Assembly: GCA_032158295.1 (NCBI GenBank)
Contig: CM063243.1
Location: forward strand, 11,438,931-11,502,930
Source: Pycnopodia helianthoides
Lineage: Eukaryota > Echinodermata > Asteroidea > Forcipulatida > Asteriidae
Reading direction: 5' to 3'
DNA length: 64,000 nucleotides
Shown here one piece after another: positions 12,301 to 23,900 of this stretch (position 1 is its first letter; every line of letters starts with the position of its first letter). The position numbers were made by a program, and so were the translations under genes. The notes under the pieces were generated by a model, which worked only from the letters and a program-made list of their open reading frames with translations, was not told where the DNA came from and ran no database searches.

Positions 12301-15300
12301 ACACTGGTTTCCATTTGGATCTATAATTGAATTACATGGTTTTTATGTGGACATATTCAAACGCAACGTTGTTATGATGTCTGGGTTGTCTAATCCTTTA
12401 CGATGCTTGCTGCTTTCCCCCCTAAACCTTTCATGCTAGGCCAACAGATCTATAAAAATTGTCTTCAATTCGTTTGGCGGTGAAATGCTTCCCCTGTAGA
12501 CCAGCGTGCCATGGAGGGCAACATTGGCATTCAAACCTTAACATGTCACCTGAGCAGGTGAATTTAATTTGATGCCATTTATCAGTGTCCTTCATTGATC
12601 TCTTCAGAGGACGATTCTCCCTGACAACTCCCTGTCGTCGTTAGTTTGACAGAACACACAGATAAAGTTCCAACAGCACAATAGATTTTGCGCCGAGGGA
12701 TTCCTGATGTATTGTATGTTGGAAATGCATCGCAGATGGTCCCAAATGTCAGTGCGATTATTTGCTATTTATAAAACAATGTCCATTTGTGCGCTGGACC
12801 TCTGACTCTCTTTGTTTTCACATCACATAGAAATTCCATTGAATACATACAGCTCTTCATTTCTTCATCCCAAGACCATTTCCAGTGTGTAATCTTTTTT
12901 TCTACATTGTAAAAGCACACACAATAAAGTCACAAATGTTTGAATTTGACACATTAAAGATATTTTGAAGAAATCTCATCCACATGGTTTTGAAAGGAAC
13001 TTGGAAGTATGGTGAAAGCTTCATGGATGGTTTATGGTTAGTTTTTTTTGTATTGTCTTATCTAATAATGCAAAGCCTGTCCCCTTAAAGACTGGCATTT
13101 AAGCTTTGTATACACAGTGGGAAAACATCTGTCTCTGTGGGTGGGACAGAAAAACAAGATTTGTAATCTGTTTTGTACAGCTACAAATGTTTCCAGCATC
13201 ACATGGTACATGTCAACCTTCTCTCTACATGTACATGTATGATGCGTTGTGAATAATTCAAGAGAGGTCTAAAGACAGCTCGCAACCGATGATGTATTTG
13301 GGGAGGCTGTTGAGGGAGAGAATAATGAGCTGTCGTCTACCTGCTGTGCAATACCCATAACTTCAAACGAACGTTCATAATTTAGTATGTTTTAATGGGG
13401 TGAAAAAGTAACTGAGACCGTAGCAATGTATACTTAGATTTGGTATTAAGATTTGCGTGTACATAGATGATAGTGTTGGGGGGGATGTTGGCCTTTTGCA
13501 AACTTTTCAAAGAAACATTGAAGCTGAAATTGAGGGAGTGTTTTACTTAAAACAACATTTGTCATCTAATGAAGATACCGCATGTATAGTAAAATGTATG
13601 TGATGTATATGTACATGTAAAAGTCTCAATTGATTTATGATAATATTTATTCAGGCAAATAATTTACAAATACATGTAAAAACAGTAAAAACTTGTTATT
13701 AAAAAAAATGATGGGATGCCTGGGAGAGCTTAAAAGTAAACAAATAAAAAATAACTGTCACTAAAAGGTGTATGTCGCCCAAATCTCAGAATAAGCAAGA
13801 AAATATCAATCAATAGTAGAACCATAAAACAAGAAAGTTAAGGCAAGAAAGAGCATAGTCATACTATAAAAAAAATACATTTATGATAAATTTAAATTCT
13901 TGATTCCCCCAAATTTGTATGCATTTCATTGATAAATAAATGTGTGCAAAATTGGTGGCACATGTTTATTGTAAATTACATTAAAACTATTTTTTTTTTA
14001 AATGAACACAAACTCACAATGCTTGACTTGATGCTTCATTCTTCAAAGGGCAAGGGCGCCAAGGCTTTCTCCTTTGTAAAGGGCACCGTGATGAGGAAAT
14101 TGTTAACTTCTTTTGGAACATTTCAAGGGGCACCAAGGCAATGACCAGGGGCATGACGGACAGAATTTGTTTTGTTAATTTACTGATAAAATTCAATTGA
14201 CAGGGGATCAAAGAAAAGATTTTACAAAGCTGATAAGATGGGTTTTTTATTTTGGTCATTTAAACAACTTTTATTCATCAAGGGTCTACATGTATATGTG
14301 TGTATTACACTTATATGAAGTGATAACATTTAAGATGGGAAGTGTTATTGTGAACCTGCAAACTTAACAATGACTCTTTAACATGTGCATGTCTTTGTCA
14401 TTACCCATGAGATTACTCATTAGCAAGGCAGTGTCTCTGATGAGATTTTCTGCTTATGAGTACAGTTCGAATAACACCTCATACGTGCGCACAGCACACA
14501 CACTTACATGTTAAAGCTGCCCTTGTAATGAATTCTACCTACAATATTGAAGAAGAAGAAGCATGAGTATGCTTGTTATGTCTGCTATTTTATTGCACAT
14601 CAAATCTACCGTAAGATAAAACTGCTTGTTTGGACATTGATAATCTCAAGTCCAAAGAACATTCTCGGAGAAACCCTGTGTTTAAAATGGTCTTACCAAT
14701 AAAAATGAACGGACTTCAAATGAAATGACGTCTACAAAACGCTTTGATTTCGACTGCACTATTATGACAGCGATCGTCTATGTCAGCCTGCTCACAAAAA
14801 CTGCACCTGGAGCCATAAATTTATAGATTAAAGTCGGAACATGTTTGTCTTTTCAGTTTGTCCACAGAATGCACACTCAATCTGATAACATCTCTGTATG
14901 CAATTACTTTCCATGTGTTCCTTTTTAAGATCAACAGAGTTAAAGCCTGCAGGCCAGATACAGAGGAAATCGTTTCCTCACATCTAGGCCCAAATGACTA
15001 GGACAGATAGAATATTTTGAGGATGTTGTAAGATGGAGTTGATACAGCTCTCTTAATGGGATTGAAGATTTGAGGGGTGTTTATGCGTGGGTTGTGAAGT
15101 CACCTGTGATCAGGACATTGCTTTAATTCGTAATTCTGCCTGTATGGTTGGCTGCCTTCCATGCAGGCAAAACTTAGAGCGTGATATAATCTCCTCAATA
15201 AACATGTACATGTACCACTACCACCTCTGTTAAATTGTAAAAGGTATCTAAATCACAGACTGTGTCGAATCCATGTCATTTATGGTTTTTATTCCACTGA

Positions 15301-15973
15301 TGAACTAAATTTGTGTTTGTGTGTACTTTTTGTTTTAGTACTGACCCAGCAAATGCAGCCTACAGTGAGTCCAATCAGGCAGACCAATCCTTGGGCACCA
15401 CCACCTCAACTTCAACCCCCAGCTGGCTCTACCCAACGAGCTGGCCCGAACCCCTGGGATCCAGCTCCAGCAGGACAAGCAACCGGCCCCAATGGTATAT
15501 CACAGGCAGAGAAATGGCTGACTCAAACTTCACAGACAGTGGTTACAAAGCCCTACACATCGCCCCAAGGATCTATTCTTGGCCCAGGTGGAGAAACAAC
15601 CATGCAGAATATGCAGATGCAGAACGGCTTCAACGTCAGTCACCAACAGATGCAGATACAAAACATGACGTACCAAGCACAGCCTGTGGCCAGCAGAGTG
15701 CCAGCAGCTAACTATAACAACAGTGCTACAGCGCCTATTTATATATCCCATCCACAGCAGCCTGCAGGAGTTGCAGCTAGCAACGTGGGGATAAGCGGAG
15801 CCTGGACATCCGATCTGTCCAGAACTTTGCCTGATTCAACTACCCAAGGGAACACCAATGGGTATTCCAGCTCCTTTGAGGCTAAGTGGGAAGCGTTGCC
15901 TAGTAACCAAAGCCCAGTAGTAGCCAACAATCCCTTTGTCAATGTGACCAAGGCATTTGAGATAGATCTATGA
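3357..15973 (+). CDS. NUMB: NUMB, 3' portion (PTB half to stop), six exons
   Basis: Endocytic adaptor and cell-fate determinant that antagonises Notch; it acts at the cortex and on clathrin-coated membranes. Exons: 3357-3497, 4693-4903, 6277-6483, 7833-7880, 9486-9866 and 15339-15973. All have AG/GT borders and matching phases (0-0, 0-1, 1-1, 1-1, 1-1, 1-stop), giving 540 codons plus TGA at 15971-15973. Exon 1 reads [17 protein letters not shown] and [10 protein letters not shown], the second half of the Numb PTB domain; exon 2 continues it with [12 protein letters not shown]. Exon 3 has the two conserved phosphosite blocks, RQGSFRGFP and KRQLSLRIN. Exon 5 is rich in Q and P, with a CAG run. 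The last exon holds TNPWAPPP, the EH-binding NPF, and ends in KAFEIDL like vertebrate Numb. Exons for the N-terminus and first PTB half must lie left of the window. The block that reads DPFEAQW in vertebrates is SSFEAKW here. Identity is secure. Confidence 0.96.
5033..5864. mobile_element. TIR DNA transposon (832 bp), TA target duplication
   Basis: Left end AGACCGCGTTCCCACTGGAT at 5033; the right end, read on the minus strand from 5864, is AGACCCCGTTCCCACTGGAC. They match in 18 of 20 positions. TA flanks both ends (5031-5032 and 5865-5866). The interior repeats the subterminal motifs GCGTTCCCACT and TGATCGCCC several times, mostly near the right end. It carries a broken Myb/SANT-like reading frame on the minus strand. 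Subterminal repeats plus a Myb/SANT protein suggest a PIF/Harbinger-like origin, but the superfamily is an inference because no transposase is present. Confidence 0.8.
5160..5389 (-). pseudogene. Broken Myb/SANT-like transposon ORF
   Basis: From an ATG at 5389-5387 the minus strand encodes a lysine-rich leader and then [12 protein letters not shown], the start of a trihelix/Myb-SANT-like DNA-binding domain. The frame then hits a stop at about 5284-5280. One base over, the domain resumes ([29 protein letters not shown]), so a one-base deletion has broken it. Such proteins accompany Harbinger transposases. The fragment is too short to be a working gene and is fossil transposon coding sequence. 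Confidence 0.65.
6690..7490 (+). repeat. Imperfect long-period repeats in NUMB intron
   Basis: Related blocks recur: CCATTGGTTTTGTAC with ACACAATCAAACTAAGGATG near 7073-7105, and ACTGGTTTAGAACACAAAATC near 7260. TTTTGTTAAAGTC occurs near 7137 and 7322, each followed by a purine-rich block and AGACATGC. The period is roughly 180-190 bases with heavy divergence. No family is recognised. Confidence 0.35.
7833..7880 (+). CDS. NUMB: NUMB 48-nt microexon, likely cassette
   Basis: A 48-base open segment between the AG at 7831-7832 and GTTTGT at 7881. It enters and leaves in phase 1, so it adds 16 residues, mostly acidic and polar ([16 protein letters not shown]), without disturbing the frame. Skipping it joins 6483 to 9486 in phase as well, so inclusion can be optional. 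It sits between the phosphosite exon and the Q-rich exon. The donor is weak (GTTTGT), as is common for regulated exons. Existence of the exon is inferred from frame and composition, not from homology. Confidence 0.6.
10811..11135. mobile_element. piggyBac-like MITE, TTAA target site
   Basis: TTAA at 10811-10814 is followed by CCCTTCGAGTGCCGCC. The other end, on the minus strand, reads CCCTTACAGTGCCAGCC beside TTAA at 11132-11135. TTAA flanks and termini beginning CCCTT are typical of piggyBac-type elements. Inside, two similar units start near 10815 and 10965, each with CCAACGTTCTGAAAC and CCACAGGC. It lies in the NUMB intron 9867-15338. Confidence 0.75.
11496..11894. mobile_element. Second TTAA-flanked MITE
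   Basis: TTAA at 11496-11499 followed by TCCTTTCTTTACC; the right end on the minus strand reads CCCTCTCATTACC beside TTAA at 11891-11894. ACTTTAGTCGAC occurs twice in direct orientation near 11521 and 11567. The termini are related to, but distinct from, the element at 10811-11135. Confidence 0.6.
11895..15338. other. Remainder of the large NUMB intron, no exon seen
   Basis: AT-rich intronic DNA. A moderately GC-rich stretch at about 12440-12830 has no open frame of note but includes CACCTG and CAGGTG E-boxes facing each other at 12547-12560. I recognise no repeat family in most of it. Confidence 0.4.
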
Positions 15974-16800
15974 GAGAGCTTTGGGGTTGCTTTTTCGTCC
16001 TGTAGACTCCAGAGTTGAAATCATTTACTGCCTGAGATCCAAGTGATATTTTAAAGAGCTCTTCTACATAGAGACAGCTTAAGTGTATTCCTTTTTTTTT
16101 TTTCTTCAATGATTTTTATCAATGACTTAATTACCCTGAATGTTGAACATTTCAGGTTTGTTGTGGTGGGATGGTATTATTTGTGAAAGTGTCACACACA
16201 TTTATTCAAAAACTGTTGCATTTAATGTTGTGTTATATACCGTGATGTGATTTATATTTTGACAACTGACCAATCAGACTCAGGTACATTCAAAGCCAGC
16301 CCAGCACCAGGGAAATTTACAGAGCTTTTTTTCTTCAGCTGTGAAATATATTTAGGTCTCTGTACCAATATTATCCTGATGCAGTTTGGCCTCAAACCTA
16401 GAAGCAAATAGACTGATACATAATGCTCTGCCCCGTAACATGACCAGTCACAATTGAGAATGCGCAAAAAGCCTGACGTATGTTTAAATCAGATTACAAA
16501 GCTGCCACCATTTGGGTTGCTGCATTGTGTGTGGCATGGTGCTTTTGGCATGATAGTTGAGAGTAGGCACACCATCCATGTCAAGCATCATTGCTAGACA
16601 GGTTTTATAAGGTAGGGTCATCGTTTGGTAATGACCCCCCCCCCCCCTTAAAAAATAATGATAAATAAATATAAATTGTGTCATTTCTATCCGAAAGCTT
16701 ACTTGTTATAAAGATGGTAATGGTAGAAGGCATCCTGAAAGAAATTATTTCGTTTGAAATGCCCTCATTGATTTAGAAACCAATAAAAACGTTTGAATTT
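15974..16800 (+). other. NUMB: NUMB 3' untranslated region (end uncertain)
   Basis: AT-rich sequence with stop codons in all frames directly after the NUMB stop. AATAAA hexamers occur near 16664 and 16782, with further ones near 17010 and 17236, so the transcript end is not fixed. A C-tract occurs at about 16637-16647. Confidence 0.5.
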
Positions 16801-17045
16801 TAGGAACGATTCTTGTATGAATCGGTTCTCATATTTCTGAGGGTTGCTGCCAGAGATGCAGTTAGTACCCGCTGTCACCTCACTAAAAGTGGACGGATGC
16901 AACGTTCATTTAAAAATACTGTGACAGTTTTTTGCTGTTTTCTCAGCAAGTAGACACTGTATTCAACTGAAACGTTCACAGGTATTCTTTCTTTATAATT
17001 CTGCCTATAAATAAACCAAATCGATTACTCTACCTTTAGTGTCGG
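16795..17045 (+). repeat. Fragment of the intronic MITE family C
   Basis: Shares TTTCTGAGGGT, GCTGTCACCTC, AAGTAGACACTGT, TTCAAC and TTTCTTTATAA, in order, with the element at 24587-25036. The right end here is CGATTACTCTACCTTT. The left terminus is missing or diverged. Confidence 0.6.
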
Positions 17046-17984
17046 GGGCTTAATGGATCGATCTGTTACACTATGAAGGTGAATACCTGTGATACAAACA
17101 GTCTTTGAGAAACATCACAACACTTTTTTATCTTCTTTGTTTATCTTATTGATTCCACAAATAATTGGAAATCTACTTCAGCCTGAAATTAAGATTACAG
17201 AGGAGTCGTCAGAGGAGATCACCAAATGTGTAGATAAATAAACGATTGAAATATAAAAATAGCATACTGTATATTTTAGGTATGTGGTGATTGGACGTAA
17301 CAAGTACTTTATTTTATTAACCTACAGAAATACAGTCAGTACACTCAAAGTTTACCACTCTCTGTTCAGTGATTATTAATAAACAATTTCCAACAGTGTG
17401 AGTTTTTAAGTACTGACTAATTTTCACAGAGCAGAATTTTTTTTTATACATAATGTATTATCAGATTCCTATTATAAAATGTTGTTATTATAGCACGTGT
17501 GATGGGTTTTTTATTTTACAGGTACTGAATGTAGTTTTATTTTTAGATTTTTTTAAATATTGTGAATAAGCTATAATTGGTTAATTCCAGGATTACTCTC
17601 TTTACATTGACCACAAGAATTAGAAACCTGGTTAGGGAGGAATGCAAGGTTTTTGGAGGTTATCTTGGGTTCAACCTTGAGTTACCTCGAGTTATCGCGT
17701 GTTTAATTCTGCAATTCTCCCTTATCTGAATGTTTTGGGGACTTTAAAAAAAAGGAATTTGTTAACCCTCTCCCTCTTGATGTTTCGTGCAGGCAACAGC
17801 TTCAGTCTTTCAAAATCAACCAATAGGAAGTTTTTTCTTCACATGTACACATAAGTGTATGATGGCCTCCAAATGTGGACCCCGTTGTTTGCCTTTGTGA
17901 TAGCAATCATGGACTTATTGTCCCTATCGTTATAAGTGCTCGGTTTGAATGTCATACAAGTACAAACATGTACATGTAGGATCC

Positions 17985-18135
17985 ATACTACCTCTAATTG
18001 ACCCCTTGCACTGGCTTCACACGCGGCTAGTGTCTGCACACGTTCCACCATTTCGGGAGTCAAATTGATCTAAGATGAGCACTTTGCCTAAAATGCGCAC
18101 TACACACAGAGGGAAATCACCTCTCAAAATGACCC
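17985..18135 (+). repeat. Dispersed repeat, copy 1 (sister at 52725-52895)
   Basis: Both copies contain CACACG then CCATTT-GGGAGTCAA, GAGC, GCCTAAAATGC and a closing AGGGAAA block before CTC(A/C)AAAATG. Its short inverted ends (GGGAGTCAA against a later CTCAAAATG) suggest a MITE. Confidence 0.5.
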
Positions 18136-18182
18136 AACCCAAAATTTTGATGATGATTGCGACAGGTGAATGGGGTACTTTG

Positions 18183-18315
18183 GAACACTAGGTGGCAGCA
18201 GACTTACCAGGTAAACTTCCATTGTGTACGTAGTTCTGAGCATGCGCAAATTTCCAAGAACAATGGATTTACCTGGTAAGTCTGCTGCCACCCAGCGTCA
18301 CCAAAAGTCTTTCAT
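18183..18315. mobile_element. MITE family B copy 1 (CTCF-like arms)
   Basis: Inverted arms: ACACTAGGTGGCAGCAGACT from 18186 and, opposite, TAAGTCTGCTGCCACCCAGC at about 18278-18297. The arms include ACTTACCAGGTAAA and TTTACCTGGTAAGT. Other copies are at 25248-25385, 39411-39501 and 50135-50265. Confidence 0.8.
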
Positions 18316-19300
18316 TGGTTCAGGTGATGAATGTCCACCACGCCTCAATCCTTCAAATTCCTCAAGATGGTTTCAAAGGAGGAAAAGACTTCGGAAAATC
18401 CCAACAAATTGCAGTCACGAAATGTATTCAGGAACTCAGAGTTTTAATTTCTGTCCTTTGTGTAATGTGAGTCACCCTAACTAGGCCTAATTAAAATCAT
18501 GTCAAATATCTGACGTGTATCCGTTTTAGTTCAGCAACTTCAGCACTAACTGTTTGTGTTGGATTATTCATTAATGGAACTGTAAATACAAAAGTTATAT
18601 TTTAACATTGAACTTTACATTGACACAATACGTACTAGAATGAATAGATATTGTTAGCTTTCATGTGTTTATGTTGGGTTGGTTGGTAACTGCAGTAATC
18701 TACATTACCGTGAGCTCACCCCTAGACCAGTTGTACCAGTTTCGACAGACTTGCTAAGTAGGATACAGTTTCTATGCAGACGACTTTCAATAACAGCCAT
18801 TGATGTCTACATGTACATTGCTTCGTGGGAGTAGTATTTGCTTTGCTTGTGGGCATTTTTGAAATTTGACCTAGTCTCGGGTAGGGGAGTGAAGGGTGTG
18901 ATTCGGGAAGGGAACTACAAGTCATTTATGACAATGCTGAGTACTCGTAATGACACTTTAAAGTACAGTTATGATTATATTATTTAATGCTTAAACATTC
19001 TTTATAGAAATTTATGTAGTTGACAGCAAAGGAAACGTGTACAGTTGTATGAGAAATTTCGAAATTTATATTTTTTAATGTAAGGGCATGTACCAATACT
19101 AGGACTATTTCTTTTCCGCAGTGGACATTGTTTCAGGAATATCAGTGTCAATTGTGAATGGTTTTATTTTGCACTCATGTAGAAGCCATTTTGGAGTCTT
19201 AATTGACTTTCAGTTGACAGCAAATTCTTCACTGGACAATCCAAGTGTCATGGTCTGTTTATTACTAGCCATTTTTTAAATAATAACAAAGCGCTTAGTA

Positions 19301-19650
19301 TTTTTCCTGCAAGGTATGTGGAGCTACGTTTTAAAGTATGAGACCTTTTCCTTTACATAGCACCATGTAACGATTTACAAGGTGATGTGGTGTAATTTGC
19401 TGCCAATCAAACCAGGAACATGGGGCGCACCCCTGCTCTTTACGATAAGTGTACTGGATTCTTTTATGTGCATTACACAACACATGGGACCTACGGCTTT
19501 ACGTACATCCATCCGAAGGACGAAGCAATAATGGTTAGGTGTCTTGCCTAAGGTCACAAGTGTCACGACCGGAACTCGAACCCACACTCTGCTGATCAGA
19601 AACACAAGAGCTTAAGTCTGTTGCTCTTAACTGCTCGGCCATGACACACC
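19301..19650 (-). mobile_element. tRNA-derived SINE, family S
   Basis: On the minus strand: TGGCCGAGCAGTTAAGAGCA (A box), then GGGTTCGAGTTCCGGTCGTG (B box), then a tRNA-unrelated body with AAGCCGTAGGTCCCATGTG and GTTCCTGGTTTGATTGGC. It ends in a short poly-A (plus-strand TTTTT at 19301-19305). The body is shared with 43061-43339 and in part with 29790-29958. Confidence 0.8.
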
Positions 19651-19728
19651 ATTTTTGTGTTCATGCATAGGCTGGTGCCATATCTGCTTAGAAAAGTTAT
19701 GAATTGATGTATGAGATTGAAACAAGCA

Positions 19729-20241
19729 CCAAATTTCATAGAGCTGCTTAAGCAGACAAGTACAGATCTTTCCATTGCAACGTCACAGCCTGAAATGTTG
19801 CCAACCAAGGTTGGAACTATGGAAAGCCATAAATGCAAAGCAAAAACAGATAGCGATAGTTTGTAACAATGTTACACAAATATTTGTTTTAAATACTGTT
19901 GAGTTTGTTGTAAACAAAGCAACCAATCATTGGATGTACTCTTTTTACTAATTGAAAGTTTGCAGAAATGTTAAATTTTGTCACAACATCTGTCAACACG
20001 ATTGACTGTTTTGTTAACCATGTGAACATTCGGCCGTCCATGCTAACCAGGGCGGTTTGTTTATCAACAATGGAAAGGTCTATCGCTTAAAAAATTTCTG
20101 CTAAGCAAAACTAAGCAGGATACCAGTTACATTTGGTACATGTGAAATGGTATTTTTAACTGGTAACCTCATTCTGATAGGCATAATTTTGTTGTGTTCA
20201 GCAACTTTTTATGCTTTAAGCAGCTCTATGAAATTGGGCCT
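19729..20241. mobile_element. MITE family A, one interrupted or two partial copies
   Basis: Left arm CCAAATTTCATAGAGCTGCT near 19731; right arm GCAGCTCTATGAAATTGGGC near 20218-20238. Complete family members at 25387-25632 and 57524-57716 are 193-246 bp. The ~510-bp spacing means either an insertion between the arms or two truncated copies. Confidence 0.6.
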
Positions 20242-20844
20242 AGGTTTTGAGACATCCACTGCTGCAGATACATGCAATAAAATGAATCACCTTCATCTCT
20301 TTACATCAAGTACAATACTCCATTTGATGTGAATCTACTTTTGCTTAAAGTAATGGCTCAGTTTTAATCAGACCATGTCGAATAGACAACAGTTAATGAG
20401 AACTGACTTGTTGTCAATTTTACTTCATACAAATATCATTCAAACTGCAAGTAATAGTCTTGTGATTGCCGACTCGGTCTGGCAATGGTTAGTAATTGGT
20501 ATGGGAATGGACTCCCTCGTTGCATATTAATAAACCTAATGGCTTACAGCAGTGCATACTTTACAATGGACCACATGATCTTCTATATTCAACACACTTT
20601 TGTATTCATTTATTGAAATGATTTCTGATTTGTAGATTTTAGTGAAGACGTTTATTGGTATGCATGATATTAGGATTTATCTAGGATACCCTAGTTGACA
20701 TTGCCAACAAAATGCCCCCTGAGTCCCGTCTTATCAGTGTATCATGTATTCTTTTAAAGTTGTAACTGTGGCATACATGCACCCAGTAAATGGATCCATT
20801 ATAAGCTCTGCCCAGTCATGCATTGGCCAATCACGACCACAAGC

Positions 20845-20940
20845 ACTTTAAAAGGTGTTCAAATCCCACAGTTGGGTGAACCTGTGTTCACTGGATTAAC
20901 AGCGCTCTACCAACTGAGCTATCTGGCTCTGTGTTCATCC
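20845..20940 (-). repeat. tRNA-derived SINE head
   Basis: The minus strand reads GATAGCTCAGTTGGTAGAGC, a near-perfect tRNA A box, and then a diverged T-arm (CAGGTTCACCCAA). The stems are broken, so this is a SINE or pseudo-tRNA. Confidence 0.6.
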
Positions 20941-23900
20941 CAAAATGGAAATAAATTTACCCAGTCGGCGTCCGTTGTGGTTTATTTTTCGATAAAATCC
21001 TGTTGTAACATAACTGCAGCCATTTTGGATTGCTGTTTCACAAGACACTTTTTGTGTTGTACGAATGTATAACCCACAGGGGGCCATTGACAAACAATTG
21101 CTGTTGTGGGCGAAGCTTAATGGATTCATCCATTTATTATGTAGAGAAACTCATTAACTGTACACAGATCATTGATCAGATTTTGAGAGAACATGAAGTC
21201 AGTATCCAGAGCTCCTTTGTGTTAACGACTTCACACCAACATAAACATGTTTGTCTTATATGCTACCATTCCAATATCATTAAGTTAATTTGACGGTATG
21301 TGTTGTTTATGTTAACTATTTACAGCGCATCCCGTAAAAAGCAAAACAAAAGTCTGATGCAACATTTCAATAAATATGTACGCTTGTTTAGGATTGTAGA
21401 AATTGGCAGTTGGTGTAGTTTCATATGACAACGTTTTACCCTTAAAAAGAAACATGTTTTAACTGTATGTAATGTGTTATTAAATATTGTACAAAATGAC
21501 TATGTTATGAAGATCTGTAATTACTGATCACCATTGATGCCTATTGAAAGTTGTACTTAATTGTGACTAACCCATTGTAATACATGATTATTGTACTGCT
21601 GTAAAAGGCAGGTGAGTAGTTCTTGTATACAAATCATATTTAAGAAAAAAAAAGTTTTAAACACCACACACGCTTTGAGGTTTTGCCAGGTTGTCTTTAG
21701 TCATACCCATAATTCCCAGTACAACTTCACATAACATTCCTGTGACACTAGTTGATACAATTTACTATGTACTGCAGTGTCTCTCAAGTTATATTTAAGT
21801 CAATATGACTTTGCAAGGATTTAGTCCAGCAGGCAAGTCCATTTCTCTGCTGTGTATATCAAAATTATTTAATGTTTCCTTTTTAATTTATAGTGTTTTG
21901 TTATTCTTACTTTTAGGTTTATTTGACTAGTCATTTGCAAAGTTTTGTAAACGGGAAGACATACAATGTTTTGTTTTTGGGGTTTTTTTTTCCTGTTGAG
22001 ATGAAAGTACTTGGCCTATAAACATCTGGTAATATTAGAGACAGATCCTGAAAACGGCTAATAGATGGCCCCAGTTAAAGATGTCAACCCTGAACCTCCA
22101 GGGTGGTATATGTTCGAGGATTTGCAGACTCTCTACATCACTATAAATGGACAACCGTTTGACACAGCATGTCTTTTCTTTAATCCCTTATTGTGTGTTC
22201 ATGGCTATCAGTCAAGAGGGAGAGCTTGGAAATAATCTAGAAATCATAAATAATCATGTCAAATTGCGGTTCGTCATTTGTATTGAGATCATGTCGTGAG
22301 CATCTACAGAAATGATTATAACATTTGGTCTGGTGGTCATTGAAAAAAATGCCATGCTTGTTTTGTTTCTCATGCATTAGGAAATTGAGCCCGGACGAAT
22401 GCCGAGTTGATCAGTTTGTATTTCTTTGACTAATGAATAGTAGACCGCCCTCTATTGACTTTTGCCGAGTTTGAGCTTCCTCTTTAACATGGGAATTTTA
22501 TTAGTAATACCTCATAAATTAAATGCACACATGCAAATGAAAGTGAAGGTTAGTAATAAGTGTTAATCTTTGACAAGAATTGACAACTTCAGACATGTTG
22601 CATCAGTGTTGAAGGGTGTGTTCATCAATATATTTTCTTAAAAGTAAGTAAAACCCTACAGAACAGTGAAATTCATCAACAAGTTGAGATGCCTTAACCT
22701 GACTCATACATTTTTCCGGACAAATTTGGTGTTGAAATTTCATATTACCCGATTTAAGCATGATCCCTTTGAATTCTCACACTGTTTTTTATTCGGAAGT
22801 TTAATAAAGGTGGAGGAGACTTTGTACAAAAATCACTTGAAACAAATTTAAACTGATGGTGATTATAGTCACAGATTTAGATTATTTTACTCATGTAGAC
22901 TGCCAGTAGTTTAATTGTAGTGGATGTTAACATTGCACGTCAAACCTTGATTTATTTTACCCCTTCAAGGAAAAAGGGTTTTTTTTCCCCCCCCCCCCAA
23001 GTACTATCACCCCAGCATCAGTATTTGTACACTTAGTACAACACACAAATTTAGGGTTTTAAATGTACTTTATCCGATATAAATAATCTTATAATTTGTA
23101 CTCAAATGATAATTTTGGATAAGATTAATCTTGTAAAAAGGATAAAGCTTGTGAATGAATACATTTTCATGTGAGAGAAAAAAATTGTAGTCGAAGTGGG
23201 GTTGTTTTTTTTTTGTACAGTATAATTATTGTGTGTTTATATGTATTAGGAATCTGCTGAGCACTTACAGTGAACTATTCATGTGGCATACGATACAAAG
23301 CATTTTGGCTGGTAACCTGTTAATACTAGCAAGAATTATCTTGAATGCGTTCTTGATCCACTCACAACTATTTCAATCCACGGTAAGGGGCCGAATATAT
23401 TGAAAATGATAACGACATATCACTCAATACTTGATCCATTGAGTCACCATGTCAGTCTCTTTCAAACTTGCTTTAGGCACACATCTTACATACATTTTTT
23501 GTCAAACATGGGCGCAGAAGATAATTGAGAATAGTTTGATGCTCTTGTAAAACTGATTTGAGAGGCCATACAGACTTAATGAGCTTGTCATACTACAGAT
23601 TTGATATTTGTTTTTGAAAAAAAAAACTGATGAAAAGAAACCATAACAGACTGGTTCAATCAAAGAACAGATTTCTCTTTTATTAATTCGCATAAAGGCA
23701 AGTGAACCATGCTTTTCAAATTGTAAGTGAAAAGTTTCAATGATACAGTTTAAACAAAAAAAATCAGTAGAAAATTAGTTTCTTAAATTTATGGGATGTC
23801 CTACGTGTATTGTCGGTATATATTTTCATATCAGTGCAAAAACAATGTATCTTCTAAAATAGCATTTATGTTACACACCAGTTTGAAAGTGTCAAAACGT

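Noticed and set aside
12547..12560. Facing E-boxes CACCTG and CAGGTG as an enhancer
   Set aside because: Two six-base motifs in a 5-kb intron are expected by chance; there is no further support.
18224..18484. 86-codon frame with several Cys and basic residues
   Set aside because: The N-terminal third is the arm of a MITE; the rest has no recognisable family or splice context.
22065..22235. 56-codon small ORF in the NUMB-KLHDC3 intergenic region
   Set aside because: Composition is balanced, but frames of this length occur by chance many times in 64 kb, and there is no context to support it.
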